DNA from: Synechococcus sp. RCC307
GTDB lineage: Bacteria > Cyanobacteriota > Cyanobacteriia > PCC-6307 > Cyanobiaceae
Assembly (NCBI GenBank): GCA_000063525.1
Contig: CT978603.1
Coordinates: 429,105-493,104, forward strand
Length of the DNA: 64,000 nucleotides
Direction: 5' to 3'
Below, one piece after another: positions 8,863 through 17,768 of the stretch. Numbering within the stretch: the first letter of the stretch is position 1; each line of letters begins with the position of its first letter. The position numbers were made by a program, and so were the translations under genes. Below the pieces are notes generated by a model, which worked only from the letters and a program-made list of their open reading frames with translations, ran no database searches and was not told the DNA's origin.

Positions 8863-9129
8863 ATGAGCGTCGAGCGTTATCTCAATCACCCCACCTTCGG
8901 GATGCTCTACCGCGTCTGCCCGGTGGCAACTGGTGAGGAGATCTACGCCACGCTCTATGCCCAGCGGATGTTCTTTCGCGTCACATCCCAGCCCCAGGGA
9001 ACCAGCTTTGAAGCGATGCCGTTTTCCGATGCGCGTCATCACGCTGAGCAAAACCTGCTGCGCTTGAGGCGCAATCAGTCGCCGGAGTTGCCGCTCTGGA
9101 AAAAGCTGTTTGATCAGACTTTCATTTGA
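8863..9129 (+). CDS. pipX: PII-interacting transcription coactivator PipX
   Basis: An 88-residue protein matching PipX, the small cyanobacterial protein that binds either PII (GlnB) or the nitrogen regulator NtcA and so links 2-oxoglutarate/ATP status to transcription. YLNHPTFGMLYRVCP and TLYAQRMFFRVT form the Tudor-like domain, and DARHHAEQNLLRLRR starts the C-terminal helices. The ATG at 8863 gives the family's normal N-terminus MSVERYLNHP. It is followed after 3 nt by pipY, the conserved partner. Confidence 0.95.
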   Translation: MSVERYLNHPTFGMLYRVCPVATGEEIYATLYAQRMFFRVTSQPQGTSFEAMPFSDARHHAEQNLLRLRRNQSPELPLWKKLFDQTFI

Positions 9130-9132
9130 GTC

Positions 9133-9771
9133 GTGGGCAGCCTGGCGCAGCGGTATGAAGCGATCCTGCAGGAGTTGCCCCCCGGGGTGAAGCTGCTGGC
9201 GGTGAGCAAGGGGCGCTCCGCCGCTGAGATTCGCGCTCTCTATGGGTTAGGGCAGCGCAGCTTCGGGGAAAGCCGGGTGCAGGAAGCGGCGTTGAAGCAG
9301 CAAGAGCTCGCTGATCTCGCCGATATCGACTGGCAGTTCATCGGCCGCCTGCAGGCCAACAAAGTGCGCCCTGTGCTCAAGGCCTTCACCACGATTCATG
9401 CCGTCGACAGCTTCAACTTGGCTGCGCGCGTCAGCCGCATCGCTGGAGAGCTTGGGCTTTGTCCACAGCTCTATCTGCAGTTGAAGTTGCGGCCGGATGC
9501 CAACAAAGCGGGATTGAGTTGGGCTGAGGCCCAATCCCTATGGCCGCAGTTGCAAAACCTGCCCCATGTGCATTGGCAGGGGGTGATGGTGATCCCGCCG
9601 CGCGAGCTGGCTGAGCAGGACTTAGGCGCCTTGTTTGCCGAAGCGGTGGGCCATGCAGATGCTCTCGGTTTGGCCGGTCGCTCGATGGGAATGAGCGGGG
9701 ACTGGCCATTGGCAGCGCAGCAGGGCAGCACGGTTGTGCGAGTGGGCAGTGCGCTGTTTGGTTCGGATTAA
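9133..9771 (+). CDS. pipY: PLP-homeostasis protein PipY (YggS/PROSC family)
   Basis: A 212-residue single-domain PLP-binding protein (alanine racemase N-terminal fold) involved in vitamin B6 and amino-acid homeostasis. KLLAVSKGRSAAEI carries the PLP lysine, FGESRVQEA and DWQFIGRLQANKVR follow, and SMGMSGDW with the terminal VRVGSALFG bind the phosphate. GTG start at 9133, only 3 nt after pipX, the well-known pipXY arrangement. It is slightly short compared with bacterial YggS proteins, chiefly at the N-terminus. Confidence 0.94.
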   Translation: MGSLAQRYEAILQELPPGVKLLAVSKGRSAAEIRALYGLGQRSFGESRVQEAALKQQELADLADIDWQFIGRLQANKVRPVLKAFTTIHAVDSFNLAARVSRIAGELGLCPQLYLQLKLRPDANKAGLSWAEAQSLWPQLQNLPHVHWQGVMVIPPRELAEQDLGALFAEAVGHADALGLAGRSMGMSGDWPLAAQQGSTVVRVGSALFGSD

Positions 9772-9840
9772 GCGGTGACCAGTTGCAACTGACTGGCGCA
9801 GACGCTATTCAAGGACATCACCACAAAGGGGCTCACGGCG

Positions 9841-10392
9841 GTGTCCATTTTTTCTCGTCTCAAGAAGGTTGTCGCTGGTGACGACTACCTCGATGACGAC
9901 TACGGCACTGAGCTGGAGTATGAGGACGGCCTAGAGCCCTCCGATTCCACTCTTGATCGCGGCGGGGCAATCGCGCCCATCGGCAGCTTCGACGATGGCG
10001 ATCCCTTCGCGAGCTCCAATGTCATCGGCATGCCCGGCATCACCTCCGCTGCTGCGGAAGTTTTGGTGATGGAACCGCGCAGCTTTGATGAGATGCCCAA
10101 AACCATCCAGGCCCTGCGCGAGCGCAAGACCATCATCTTGAATCTGACGATGATGGAGCCCGACCAGGCTCAGCGCGCTGTGGACTTCGTTGCTGGTGGC
10201 ACCTACGCCATCGATGGCCACCAAGAGCGTGTGGGCGAAAGCATCTTCCTGTTCGCCCCCAGCTGTGTGACGGTCACCACCGCTAGCAGTGAAGAATCCG
10301 CTGCCCCCAGCGTGATGGCACGCGAAGAAGAAGCAACAGCACCGGCGGCTCCGAGCCCTGCTTGGGGCACGCAGGATGCCATCAACGGCTGA
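9841..10392 (+). CDS. sepF: Cell division protein SepF
   Basis: A 183-residue FtsZ-ring component (Cdv2/YlmF). The N-terminal amphipathic membrane-targeting helix [11 protein letters not shown] is followed by an acidic linker, then the SepF domain from [19 protein letters not shown] through [47 protein letters not shown]. The tail after residue 145 is low-complexity. GTG start. In cyanobacteria sepF commonly sits with pipY and proC, as here. Confidence 0.95.
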   Translation: MSIFSRLKKVVAGDDYLDDDYGTELEYEDGLEPSDSTLDRGGAIAPIGSFDDGDPFASSNVIGMPGITSAAAEVLVMEPRSFDEMPKTIQALRERKTIILNLTMMEPDQAQRAVDFVAGGTYAIDGHQERVGESIFLFAPSCVTVTTASSEESAAPSVMAREEEATAPAAPSPAWGTQDAING

Positions 10393-11218
10393 TTCGCAAT
10401 TGAGCTTTGGTGTGATTGGCCTGGGCCGCATGGCCCAGGCGCTCCTGACTCCTTGGCTTGAGGCTGGCTTGCTGCAACGCGAGCAGCTGCAACTCTCGGT
10501 GGCCTCTGAGTCCTCGGCGCAAGCGTTGCGTCAGCGCTTTGATTGTCCGGTCCACACCGACCCAAGCGCTTGTTTGGCTGTTTCGGAGTTGTTGTTGGCC
10601 CTCAAGCCGCAGCAGCTCGATGGCTTGGTGGAGCAATTGGGAGGCCGATCGGCGATTGCCGCTGCTGCAGCGAGCCGATCCGAGCCTCCGCTGCTCATCT
10701 CTGTGTTGGCTGGTGTGAGCTCAGAGCGCTTGCAGGATTGCTTTCCGGGTTGGCGGGTGGTGCGCACCGTGCCCAACACGCCTGCGTTGGTGAGGCAGGG
10801 TCTGGTGGGGTTGGCGTTCGCTGATGGGGTGAGCGCTGAGCAGCAGCAGCGCGTGCAGACCTTGTTTGCCGCGGTGGGTGAGGTGCTCGAACTTCCCGAG
10901 AGTCAGCTGCCTGCATTTTTGGCGTTGACCTCATCAGGCCCGGCTTTTGTGGCGTTGGTGGCCGAAGCCCTCGCCGATGGAGCCGTTGCCGCCGGATTGC
11001 CTCGCGCCCGTGCCCATCACCTGGCCCATCGCACACTCGCGGGAACGGCTGCCTTGTTGTTTGAGCAGGACCTGCACCCCGGAGAACTCAAAGACATGGT
11101 CAGCAGTCCGGCGGGCGCCACGATCGCCGGTATCCGTGTGCTGGAGCAATCGCAGTTGCGTTCAGCGTTGATGGAGGCGGTGGTGCGTGCGGCTGATCGC
11201 AGCCGCGAACTCGGTTAG
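10376..11218 (+). CDS. proC: Pyrroline-5-carboxylate reductase
   Basis: A 280-residue enzyme of proline synthesis, reducing 1-pyrroline-5-carboxylate with NAD(P)H. The N-terminal Rossmann motif [13 protein letters not shown], the central [13 protein letters not shown] loop and the C-terminal family signature [18 protein letters not shown] are all present. The ATG at 10376 overlaps the last 17 bases of sepF. It ends 4 bases inside the convergent plsY gene. Confidence 0.96.
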   Translation: MPSTADSQLSFGVIGLGRMAQALLTPWLEAGLLQREQLQLSVASESSAQALRQRFDCPVHTDPSACLAVSELLLALKPQQLDGLVEQLGGRSAIAAAAASRSEPPLLISVLAGVSSERLQDCFPGWRVVRTVPNTPALVRQGLVGLAFADGVSAEQQQRVQTLFAAVGEVLELPESQLPAFLALTSSGPAFVALVAEALADGAVAAGLPRARAHHLAHRTLAGTAALLFEQDLHPGELKDMVSSPAGATIAGIRVLEQSQLRSALMEAVVRAADRSRELG

Positions 11219-11817
11219 TCCTTTTGCCCCAGCCGCGGCTCTTCGCCTTTGAGGAGCCTGCTCAGGTTGCTGCGGTGCCGCCAAATCACCATCACCGCGG
11301 CCACAACACCCAAGCCGAGGTAGGCCCCTGGTGCTCCAGCACCAGCCATCAAGAGTGGCAAGGCGGCCGCTGCCAGCACGCTGCTGATCGACACGATGCG
11401 GCTCAGCGCCAGGCTGGTGAGGAAGACGCCTAGGCAGGCCATGCCAACGGCAGGCACCAGGCCCAGCAGCATGCCAAAGCCCGTGGCGACGGCCTTGCCA
11501 CCTTTGCCGCCCAGCCAGATCGGCCAGATGTGGCCCGCCAGTGCCGCCAGCCCGGCGGCGACCAACCAGCCGTAGGCACCGGCCCCTAGCAGGGCTCTGG
11601 CCAGGATCACCGCGGCGCTGCCTTTAAACACATCCACGAGAAACACCACCAGGGCAGGCCCTTTGCCCACCTGCCTGAGCACATTGGTGGCGCCGGTGGA
11701 TCCTGATCCCAGTTGGCGGATGTCGACGCCAGCGCACCATCGTCCGGCGAGATAGCCGCTGGGGAAACTGCCGAGCAGGTAGCCCAACGGCACCACCAAA
11801 ATTGCCAATGGGTTCAA
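11215..11817 (-). CDS. plsY: Acyl-phosphate:glycerol-3-phosphate acyltransferase PlsY
   Basis: A 200-residue polytopic membrane enzyme making lysophosphatidic acid from acyl-phosphate. The three cytoplasmic motifs are visible: GSGSTGATNVLR near residue 37, HIWPIWLGGKGGKAVATGFG near 95, and WRHRSNLSRLLKGEEPR near the C-terminus. Its ATG overlaps the DUF3086 stop by four bases (ATGA), so translation is probably coupled. Confidence 0.95.
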   Translation of the reverse strand: MNPLAILVVPLGYLLGSFPSGYLAGRWCAGVDIRQLGSGSTGATNVLRQVGKGPALVVFLVDVFKGSAAVILARALLGAGAYGWLVAAGLAALAGHIWPIWLGGKGGKAVATGFGMLLGLVPAVGMACLGVFLTSLALSRIVSISSVLAAAALPLLMAGAGAPGAYLGLGVVAAVMVIWRHRSNLSRLLKGEEPRLGQKD

Positions 11818-12710
11818 AGCAGCTCCTCCTCGTAGGCCAACTCTTGGGGATCAGCGGCGAACACCAGCCACAGCGGGAATTGCAGGATCGCTGTTTCAAC
11901 AGCGCGCTCGGCTGCATCCACCACGATGAACGGCAGCTCCCCTTGTTCTTCCAGCCGGTCAGCCCGCTCGATTAGGGCATCGGGGCGCTCGAACAGCACC
12001 ACCCCGCTGTTGGGTCCAAAGTCTTCGCGGCTAAGGCCAAGCCCGTCTTGCAGGCCGCGGCGCCAGTCGCCAAGGCGCTCGGGTGCGCCGGCCAACACCA
12101 GGGTTTGAAACCGCTCGCCGTAGAGATCACCCAGCAGGCTCACTGCAGCAGCGGTGACCAGCACATTGCGGCTGCGGCTACCACCGCTGGGTTGGGCGCC
12201 ACGGCCTCCTTGGGAGAGGAACCAGTCGCTGAGCAAGTCGTGGCCGCTCTGATCGAGGCTGCGGCGCAATTGCCAGGCATCGGCATGGAAATCAGGGTTG
12301 TCGCGAAAGGCCGCGAGACGTTCGGTGATCAATGTGGTTTCACCGGCAAACAGGCCGCTGGCACTGACCGGCGCCGGGGCTGGCTCCTCTTCGCTGGCTT
12401 TGGCAGCCTCCTGTTGCTGCTGTTGGTCCAACGGTGAGGGCTGCACCGCCAGGGTTTCCGGCACCAGTTCCAGTTGCTCCACGCTGCGGGCCAGATCCAC
12501 CAGGGCCCCCTGCAGGTAGTCCTGAAAGCCCTTGACGCGGCGACTGAGGCCATCGGCCTGGCCGGTGAAGTGGCTGCTGATCTCCGCCTGGAGTTGATCG
12601 CGGCGTTGCTCCAGCTCTTTGATTTCCCCTTCCAGGGACTGGCGTTGCTGCTGCAGTTCTTGCAGGGCCAGTTGCTGCCAGCTCGGTTCCGGCGCTGGGG
12701 TGCTTTCCAC
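11814..12710 (-). CDS. DUF3086 family protein
   Basis: A 298-residue cyanobacterial protein of unknown function. The first 80 residues form a Gln/Glu-rich coiled coil (ELQQQRQSLEGEIKELEQRR). A proline/alanine linker follows. The conserved C-terminal domain begins near ETTLITERLAAFRDNPDFHADAW and contains LVTAAAVSLLGDLYGERF and the acidic end DPQELAYEEELL. No membrane segment. It lies immediately upstream of plsY and close to the mlaE/DUF3119 genes, which hints at envelope or lipid biology without proving it. Confidence 0.85.
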   Translation of the reverse strand: MESTPAPEPSWQQLALQELQQQRQSLEGEIKELEQRRDQLQAEISSHFTGQADGLSRRVKGFQDYLQGALVDLARSVEQLELVPETLAVQPSPLDQQQQQEAAKASEEEPAPAPVSASGLFAGETTLITERLAAFRDNPDFHADAWQLRRSLDQSGHDLLSDWFLSQGGRGAQPSGGSRSRNVLVTAAAVSLLGDLYGERFQTLVLAGAPERLGDWRRGLQDGLGLSREDFGPNSGVVLFERPDALIERADRLEEQGELPFIVVDAAERAVETAILQFPLWLVFAADPQELAYEEELL

Positions 12711-12810
12711 TGCGCGATGTGTTCCTCACTGCAGTGTGACAGCGGCGCTGATGGGCACCGAGAACACGAAGAGATTGTGGGGCTCTGCCAAAGCAGGGCT
12801 GAGCCCCTCT

Positions 12811-13071
12811 ATGACCTATTTCCGTCGCCGTGAGCTCATGCCTCAGGGGATCTCCCCCTCGATGCAGCGCCTAGTTAGGCGCAAGCTCAGTCGTGTGCTT
12901 GGCGGTCAGGCCCAGGTGATCAGCCTCAAGGAGATCAAACGCAAAGGCGAGTGGCAGGGCTATTGCGAGGTGGAAGGGCGTTTGGCCCAGTTCCGCTTCA
13001 TTCGTGGGGGGCGTCAGCTGGTGGTGCAGCCTCTTTTAAACGTGTTCCGCTGGGACCGATCCGCGTCGTGA
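12811..13071 (+). CDS. Small basic hypothetical protein
   Basis: An 86-residue basic protein starting MTYFRRRELMP; an in-frame ATG at 12751 would add 20 residues. The segment SMQRLVRRKLSRVLGG followed by WQGYCEVEGRLAQFRFIRGGRQLVVQPL looks like a small beta-rich domain. I do not recognise a family. Its 3' end overlaps the opposite-strand DUF3119 gene by 74 nt, which is more than usual and makes one of the two ends uncertain. Confidence 0.6.
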   Translation: MTYFRRRELMPQGISPSMQRLVRRKLSRVLGGQAQVISLKEIKRKGEWQGYCEVEGRLAQFRFIRGGRQLVVQPLLNVFRWDRSAS

Positions 13072-13405
13072 GCTGTTCGTTCAAGGCGTTGGCGTCAAAC
13101 AGCATCGGCAGGAAATGGATGCTCTTCACTTCACGGAAATAGAAGAGCACCGGCACCATTGGCCAAAACACTTGCCAGCCCATCCAGTCGCTGTAGGGGA
13201 AGCGGCGAATCTCCGTGCCGCTGCGGGTGACCACCAGCGCTTCGGCTTCAAAGCGCAGCCTGAGCAGCGCGGTTTGCAGCATCAGAAAGAGGCCAAACAG
13301 CACCACAACGGCTGCGGCAATCCAGCTGAGCAGGCCGCAGGCCAGACCCAATCCGACTACACCCAAGGGCACCCAGAAGCGGGGTTGGAGTTCCGTATCA
13401 GCCAT
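12998..13405 (-). CDS. DUF3119 family membrane protein
   Basis: A 135-residue protein with two N-terminal hydrophobic helices (WVPLGVVGLGLACGLL and AAAVVVLFGLFLMLQTALL) and a PH-like cytoplasmic part (RSGTEIRRFPYSDWMGWQVFWPMVPVLFYF) matching the cyanobacterial DUF3119 family as I know it. It overlaps the end of mlaE by eight bases on the same strand, so the pair is one transcription unit and it may be an accessory of the lipid transporter. Confidence 0.82.
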   Translation of the reverse strand: MADTELQPRFWVPLGVVGLGLACGLLSWIAAAVVVLFGLFLMLQTALLRLRFEAEALVVTRSGTEIRRFPYSDWMGWQVFWPMVPVLFYFREVKSIHFLPMLFDANALNEQLTTRIGPSGTRLKEAAPPADAPHE

Positions 13406-14150
13406 AGAGCACCTGGGTGAGGATCACATCGGTGATGGCGATGGTCAGCAAAATCATCACCACAGCACCGGTGGTGCTGGTGCCCACTTCCTTGGGGCCG
13501 CCTCGGGTGGTGAGTCCCCAGCCGCAGGCAATGATCGCGATCTCCAGGCCAAACACGGTGGCCTTAAGCAGCATCGATGGCACATCACTGGGTTGCATCC
13601 AGGTGCGCATTGAGCTCCAGAACACCGGTGGCGGAATTCTGTAGAGCATCGAGCTGCTGAGCATGCCCGACCACATGCCAATGCCGAAAAACAGCAGGCA
13701 TTGCACGGGCGACATCACCAGCATGGCGATCACCCTTGGCACCACCAGGTATTCCACCGGGTCGGTGCGCAGCATGGTGATGGCATCAATCTGCTCGGTG
13801 ACCTTCATGGTCCCGAGTGAAGCGGCGTAGGCGGTGGCCACCTTGCCGGTCAGCAACATGGCGGTGAGCAGTGGGGCGATTTCGCGGGCCAAGCCCAAGG
13901 CCAAGATGCCGCCCACCGTTGAGCCAGCTCCCTGCTTGGTGAGTTCAGCGGCCACTTGGATGTTGAACACCGTGCCGGCGGCCATGCCGATGATCAGCAC
14001 CACCAAAAAGCTGGAGGGCCCCGCTTCCATCAGGTTTTCGCTGAGCTCGCCAATCGGAACGCGACCGCGAGCGGCGGCCGCTAACGCCTGGCCGCCAATC
14101 AGGCAGCTGCTGCCGAGGCGGCGAAGCCAGCGAGGGGTGCGAAGTGCCAT
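13398..14150 (-). CDS. mlaE: MlaE-family lipid ABC transporter permease
   Basis: A 250-residue permease of the MlaE/YrbE/Ycf63 family, which moves phospholipid across the envelope with MCE-type substrate-binding proteins. Family landmarks are MEAGPSSFLVVLIIGMAAGTVFNIQVAAEL, GLAREIAPLLTAMLLTGKVATAYAASLGTMKVTEQIDAI and LRTDPVEYLVVPRVIA (the cytoplasmic EQIDAL coupling helix). About five membrane helices. The cognate ATPase and MCE genes are not in the window. Confidence 0.92.
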   Translation of the reverse strand: MALRTPRWLRRLGSSCLIGGQALAAAARGRVPIGELSENLMEAGPSSFLVVLIIGMAAGTVFNIQVAAELTKQGAGSTVGGILALGLAREIAPLLTAMLLTGKVATAYAASLGTMKVTEQIDAITMLRTDPVEYLVVPRVIAMLVMSPVQCLLFFGIGMWSGMLSSSMLYRIPPPVFWSSMRTWMQPSDVPSMLLKATVFGLEIAIIACGWGLTTRGGPKEVGTSTTGAVVMILLTIAITDVILTQVLYG

Positions 14151-14156
14151 CGCGGC

Positions 14157-15560
14157 TCAGTGTGTCACTTCTGAGCGCGTTGGCACGCTGCTTGGCCAAT
14201 CCCGCATCACCACCAGGCCCAACACCACCAACACCGCGGGGATCAGGCCCATGCAAACGCGAATGGTGATCAGCGCTGAGGTGGGCTGCGCGATGTAGCT
14301 CAAGGCTCCGCTGCAGCTGCTGGCGGAGATGTAGCCCGATAGCGATAGCAGCACGCCAAACAGCTGCATCGAGAAGCCAATGACCAACTTCTGGCTGAAG
14401 ACCATCCAAGCGGTGTAAAGCCCAGCTGGCTTGCTGGGATCAGCGTCGATGGCATCGGGTAGCAACGACCAGGGGATCAAATAGGCGGTGGAGGCCCCGA
14501 GGCCCACCAACACGATCAACCCCACCAGCGGTGCCATGGCTAGGCCGCTGGCGTCATCCCCTAAGGGCGGCAGCAGCATGGAAAGGATGCAGGCCACGAT
14601 CCATAGGGTCGCGCCCCAGCGCAACGTGATCACCCGGCCGAGCCGATTGGCCAGCAGGCTCCAGAGCTGCAGCCCCACCAGGGCGCTGAGCTGAAACGGC
14701 AGCAGGATCCAGGTGGAGAGCTCAGGCGGAACCCGCATCACCTGCACCAGGTAGATGAGGGCCACCACCTGCATGAGCTGCAGCCCAAACCAGAGCAGCA
14801 GATAGAGCCCCAGCACCCGCAGGAAGCGCCCATTGCCGCGAATGCGCTGGAGTTGCAGGCGTACGGGCTCGCTTTGGCCGCTGGGTCGTTGAGCTTTCTT
14901 GGCAAAGGGCGCTAAGCCCCAACAGCAGAGCAGGGTCGACACGGCGGCGATGCTGCCGGTGATGCGCCCCATCAGCAGGTAGCCAGCTGCTCCTTGGTTG
15001 AGCACCAGCGACGCCACGATTAAGCCACTCAATCCAGACAGGATGGACCCGGTAAAGCGGGCGGCATTGAGGCGAGTACGGATCCGCTTCTCGGTGGTGA
15101 GCTCGGTGGATAGCGCCGCGTAGGGCAGGTTGACGCTGGTGTAGGCGGTCATCAGCAGGATCGCCATCACCACGTAGTAGATGGTGCGTTGGGCCACGCC
15201 GCCGGGTGGCACCCACCAGAGGGCAGCCAGGCTCAGCCCAAGCGGCACAGCAGCGCCGAGCATCCAGGGGAGCCTCGGCCCCCATCGTGTTTTGGTGTGG
15301 TCGCTGAGCCAGCCAATCAGGGGGTCATTGATGGCATCCCAGACCTTGATCACCATCAACAGCGAGCCAGCGATGAACGCCGGCAGCCCCGCGGCGCAGG
15401 TGAAGAAAGCAAAGAGGTAAAAACCCAGCGTTGTGGCCGCCAGGCCAGTGCCGGCATCGCCGAGGCCGTAGCCAATCATCAAGCGCCGCCGGGAGCCAGC
15501 CAGGGGGGCAGCAGAGGCGGTCACAAGAGAAAAGTGGGCAAGTCGACCGCCATAATGCAA
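14157..15560 (-). CDS. MFS transporter, GPH (glycoside-pentoside-hexuronide):cation symporter family
   Basis: A 467-residue, twelve-helix permease. GYGLGDAGTGLAATTLGFYLFAFFT at the N-terminus and VWDAINDPLIGWLSDHTKTRWGPRLPWM, the family's DP-x2-G-x2-SD loop, place it with GPH sugar symporters; in cyanobacteria such proteins are often annotated only as MFS. The ATG at 15560 is unproven: a GTG at 15524 or ATG near residue 28 would both keep all helices. Substrate unknown. The promoter must lie in the 50 nt before tRNA-Gly. Confidence 0.85.
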   Translation of the reverse strand: MHYGGRLAHFSLVTASAAPLAGSRRRLMIGYGLGDAGTGLAATTLGFYLFAFFTCAAGLPAFIAGSLLMVIKVWDAINDPLIGWLSDHTKTRWGPRLPWMLGAAVPLGLSLAALWWVPPGGVAQRTIYYVVMAILLMTAYTSVNLPYAALSTELTTEKRIRTRLNAARFTGSILSGLSGLIVASLVLNQGAAGYLLMGRITGSIAAVSTLLCCWGLAPFAKKAQRPSGQSEPVRLQLQRIRGNGRFLRVLGLYLLLWFGLQLMQVVALIYLVQVMRVPPELSTWILLPFQLSALVGLQLWSLLANRLGRVITLRWGATLWIVACILSMLLPPLGDDASGLAMAPLVGLIVLVGLGASTAYLIPWSLLPDAIDADPSKPAGLYTAWMVFSQKLVIGFSMQLFGVLLSLSGYISASSCSGALSYIAQPTSALITIRVCMGLIPAVLVVLGLVVMRDWPSSVPTRSEVTH

Positions 15561-15612
15561 AACAGCTCAGCCCAAGCGCCAGCCCTTTATGGGTTGATAC
15601 GTTTGTACTGCT

Positions 15613-15683
<71 letters not shown>

Positions 15684-15691
15684 TCCTCGTC

Positions 15692-17722
15692 TTAGAGCTT
15701 CAGCTCAATGTCGCTGGCCACCAGCAGCATCAAGCTGCGGCTCTCCAGGGGCGCCGATGGTGGTCGCCAGCCCGGGGGCTGCGCCGGCAGGTCTTCATCG
15801 GCCGGCAGTCCGGTGTCGATCACCCGCTGCCAACCGCTTGCCGTTGGCGGCAGGTCGAAATGCATGGCCTTGTAGTAGGCATTCATGCCGCACCACAGCC
15901 GTGGACCTTGCGTTGGGCTGTTGATGCTCCAGGCCAAGCAGTGGGACCAGCTCGCCCAATCGGGCTTGTCAATGTCCACCCCGTGCCATTGATGGCTGAG
16001 GTTGGTGGGCCTTTCGGGGTCGAGCCAAGGCAGCAGTTGCTGGCGCAAGCGCAGCAGACGTTGCACAAACAGCTTCAGCGCTAAGCCGTCATCGTCGGGC
16101 TGCCAATGCATCCAGCCCAGGGGGTTGTTCTGGCACCAGCAGTTGTTGTTGCCTCCCTGGCTGCGGTGCACTTCATCACCCATCAGCAACATCGGCGTTC
16201 CAGCTGAGAGCAGCAGGGTGCAGAGCATGTTGCGCATCTGCCGTTGCCTCAAGGTGTTGATAGCCGGGTCGGTGCTGGGGCCTTCCACGCCGTGGTTCCA
16301 GCTGTTGTTGTGGGAGTCGCCGTCGCGGTTGTCTTCGCCGTTGGCGAGGTTGTGCTTGCCGTTGTAGCTGACCAGATCGTTGAGGGTGAAGCCGTCATGG
16401 GCGGTGACGAAGTGAATGCTCTTGCCTGCTGCTGCCGGCTCGCCGCCATAGAGATCCGGGCTGGCGATTAGTCGCTGGGCCATGGCCCAGGAGGTGTTGT
16501 CATCGCCTTTCCAAAACCGCCGGAGGTCGTCGCGGAAGCGACCGTTCCACGTGCCCACGCGCTGGGCGGGGAAGTCCGCCAGCCGGTAGAGGCCGCCGCA
16601 GTCCCAGGGCTCTCCTACCAGCTTGATGTCGGCCAGTTCTGGATCGCTTTCCATCGCCTCAAACAGGGGGGGCTGATCCAGTGGTGTGAGACCCGCTCCG
16701 CGTGTGAGGGCAGCCCCCAGATCAAAGCGGAAGCCATCGATGCCCAGCTCCAGGGCCCAGCAGCGCATCGATTCGATAATCAGCTGCACCGCCAATGGAT
16801 GGTTGGCGGCAATGCTGTTGCCGCAGCCAGAGACGTCTTGATAGATGCCGTCGGCGCTTTGGTGGTAGTAGAGGCGATCGGCAAAGCCCCGCCAGCTCAG
16901 GCAGGGCCCCTGGCTACTGCCTTCGGTGGTGTGGTTGTACACCACATCAACGAACACCTCGAGGCCGTGGTCGTGGCAGGCGGCAACGAGCTGACGCAGC
17001 TGCTGCCGGCCGGCGAGTGGCTCATCCCCGCAGACGTAGCCGTGGTGCGGTGCAAACCAACTCAGGGGGCTGTAGCCCCAATAGTTTTGGCGGCCATCGG
17101 GGGCATCAGCGGGATCAAAGGCCATCGATGGCAACAGCTCAATGGCGGTGATGCCCAAGCTCTGCAAATAGGGCAGCGCATCGATCAGCCCCAAGAAGGT
17201 GCCCCGGTGCTCAGGGCTGGCGGGGCTGCTCAGGTCGCGGCTAAAGCCGCCGGGATGCAGCTCGTAGATCACCGTTTCACGCCAGTCGTGCCGCGGGCGC
17301 GGGTGGCTGTTGAAATCAAAGTGATCGCGTTCCGTGACCACCGCTTTGAGGCAATGGGCGCTGTTGTCGTGATCGCCGGTGGCTAAGCCCCGGTCGTAGA
17401 CATCCCAGCCGCTGATGGCGCGGGCGCAGGGATCCAGCAGCACTTTGGTGGGGTGGAAGCCACGCCCGGCTGTGCTCACCGGGCCGTGCACCCGGTAGCC
17501 GTAGCAGCAGCCAATGCCAACGCCCTGAACCTCAACGTGCCAGTAGTCACCGCTGCGATGAAGCGGAGTGAGCTCAATGATTTGATTGGGCTCGCTGGCA
17601 CTGCCGCTTGCAAACAGCAGCAGCTCCACCTTGGTGGCCTCAGGCGCTGCCACCGAAAAGTTCACGCCACCGCCTACCAGTGAGCTGCCCAGGGGCCATG
17701 GCTTGCCGATGCTCACCGCCAT
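15692..17722 (-). CDS. glgX: Glycogen debranching enzyme GlgX / isoamylase-type
   Basis: A roughly 676-residue GH13 enzyme that hydrolyses alpha-1,6 branches of glycogen. The N-terminal CBM48-like domain starts at GKPWPLGSSLVGGGVNFSVAAPEATKVELLLF. The GH13 regions are DVVYNHTTEGS, GIDGFRFDLGAAL with the nucleophile aspartate, KLVGEPWDCGGLY with the acid/base glutamate, and FVTAHDGFTLNDLVSYNGKHN. ATG 17722 is chosen because the upstream open frame is not protein-like. Its start is within 50 nt of the divergent gene at 17769. Confidence 0.94.
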   Translation of the reverse strand: MAVSIGKPWPLGSSLVGGGVNFSVAAPEATKVELLLFASGSASEPNQIIELTPLHRSGDYWHVEVQGVGIGCCYGYRVHGPVSTAGRGFHPTKVLLDPCARAISGWDVYDRGLATGDHDNSAHCLKAVVTERDHFDFNSHPRPRHDWRETVIYELHPGGFSRDLSSPASPEHRGTFLGLIDALPYLQSLGITAIELLPSMAFDPADAPDGRQNYWGYSPLSWFAPHHGYVCGDEPLAGRQQLRQLVAACHDHGLEVFVDVVYNHTTEGSSQGPCLSWRGFADRLYYHQSADGIYQDVSGCGNSIAANHPLAVQLIIESMRCWALELGIDGFRFDLGAALTRGAGLTPLDQPPLFEAMESDPELADIKLVGEPWDCGGLYRLADFPAQRVGTWNGRFRDDLRRFWKGDDNTSWAMAQRLIASPDLYGGEPAAAGKSIHFVTAHDGFTLNDLVSYNGKHNLANGEDNRDGDSHNNSWNHGVEGPSTDPAINTLRQRQMRNMLCTLLLSAGTPMLLMGDEVHRSQGGNNNCWCQNNPLGWMHWQPDDDGLALKLFVQRLLRLRQQLLPWLDPERPTNLSHQWHGVDIDKPDWASWSHCLAWSINSPTQGPRLWCGMNAYYKAMHFDLPPTASGWQRVIDTGLPADEDLPAQPPGWRPPSAPLESRSLMLLVASDIELKL

Positions 17723-17768
17723 GGCTGGGCTGTTCCTGTGCGCGTGCCTATTCAGAGGATGGCGTGAA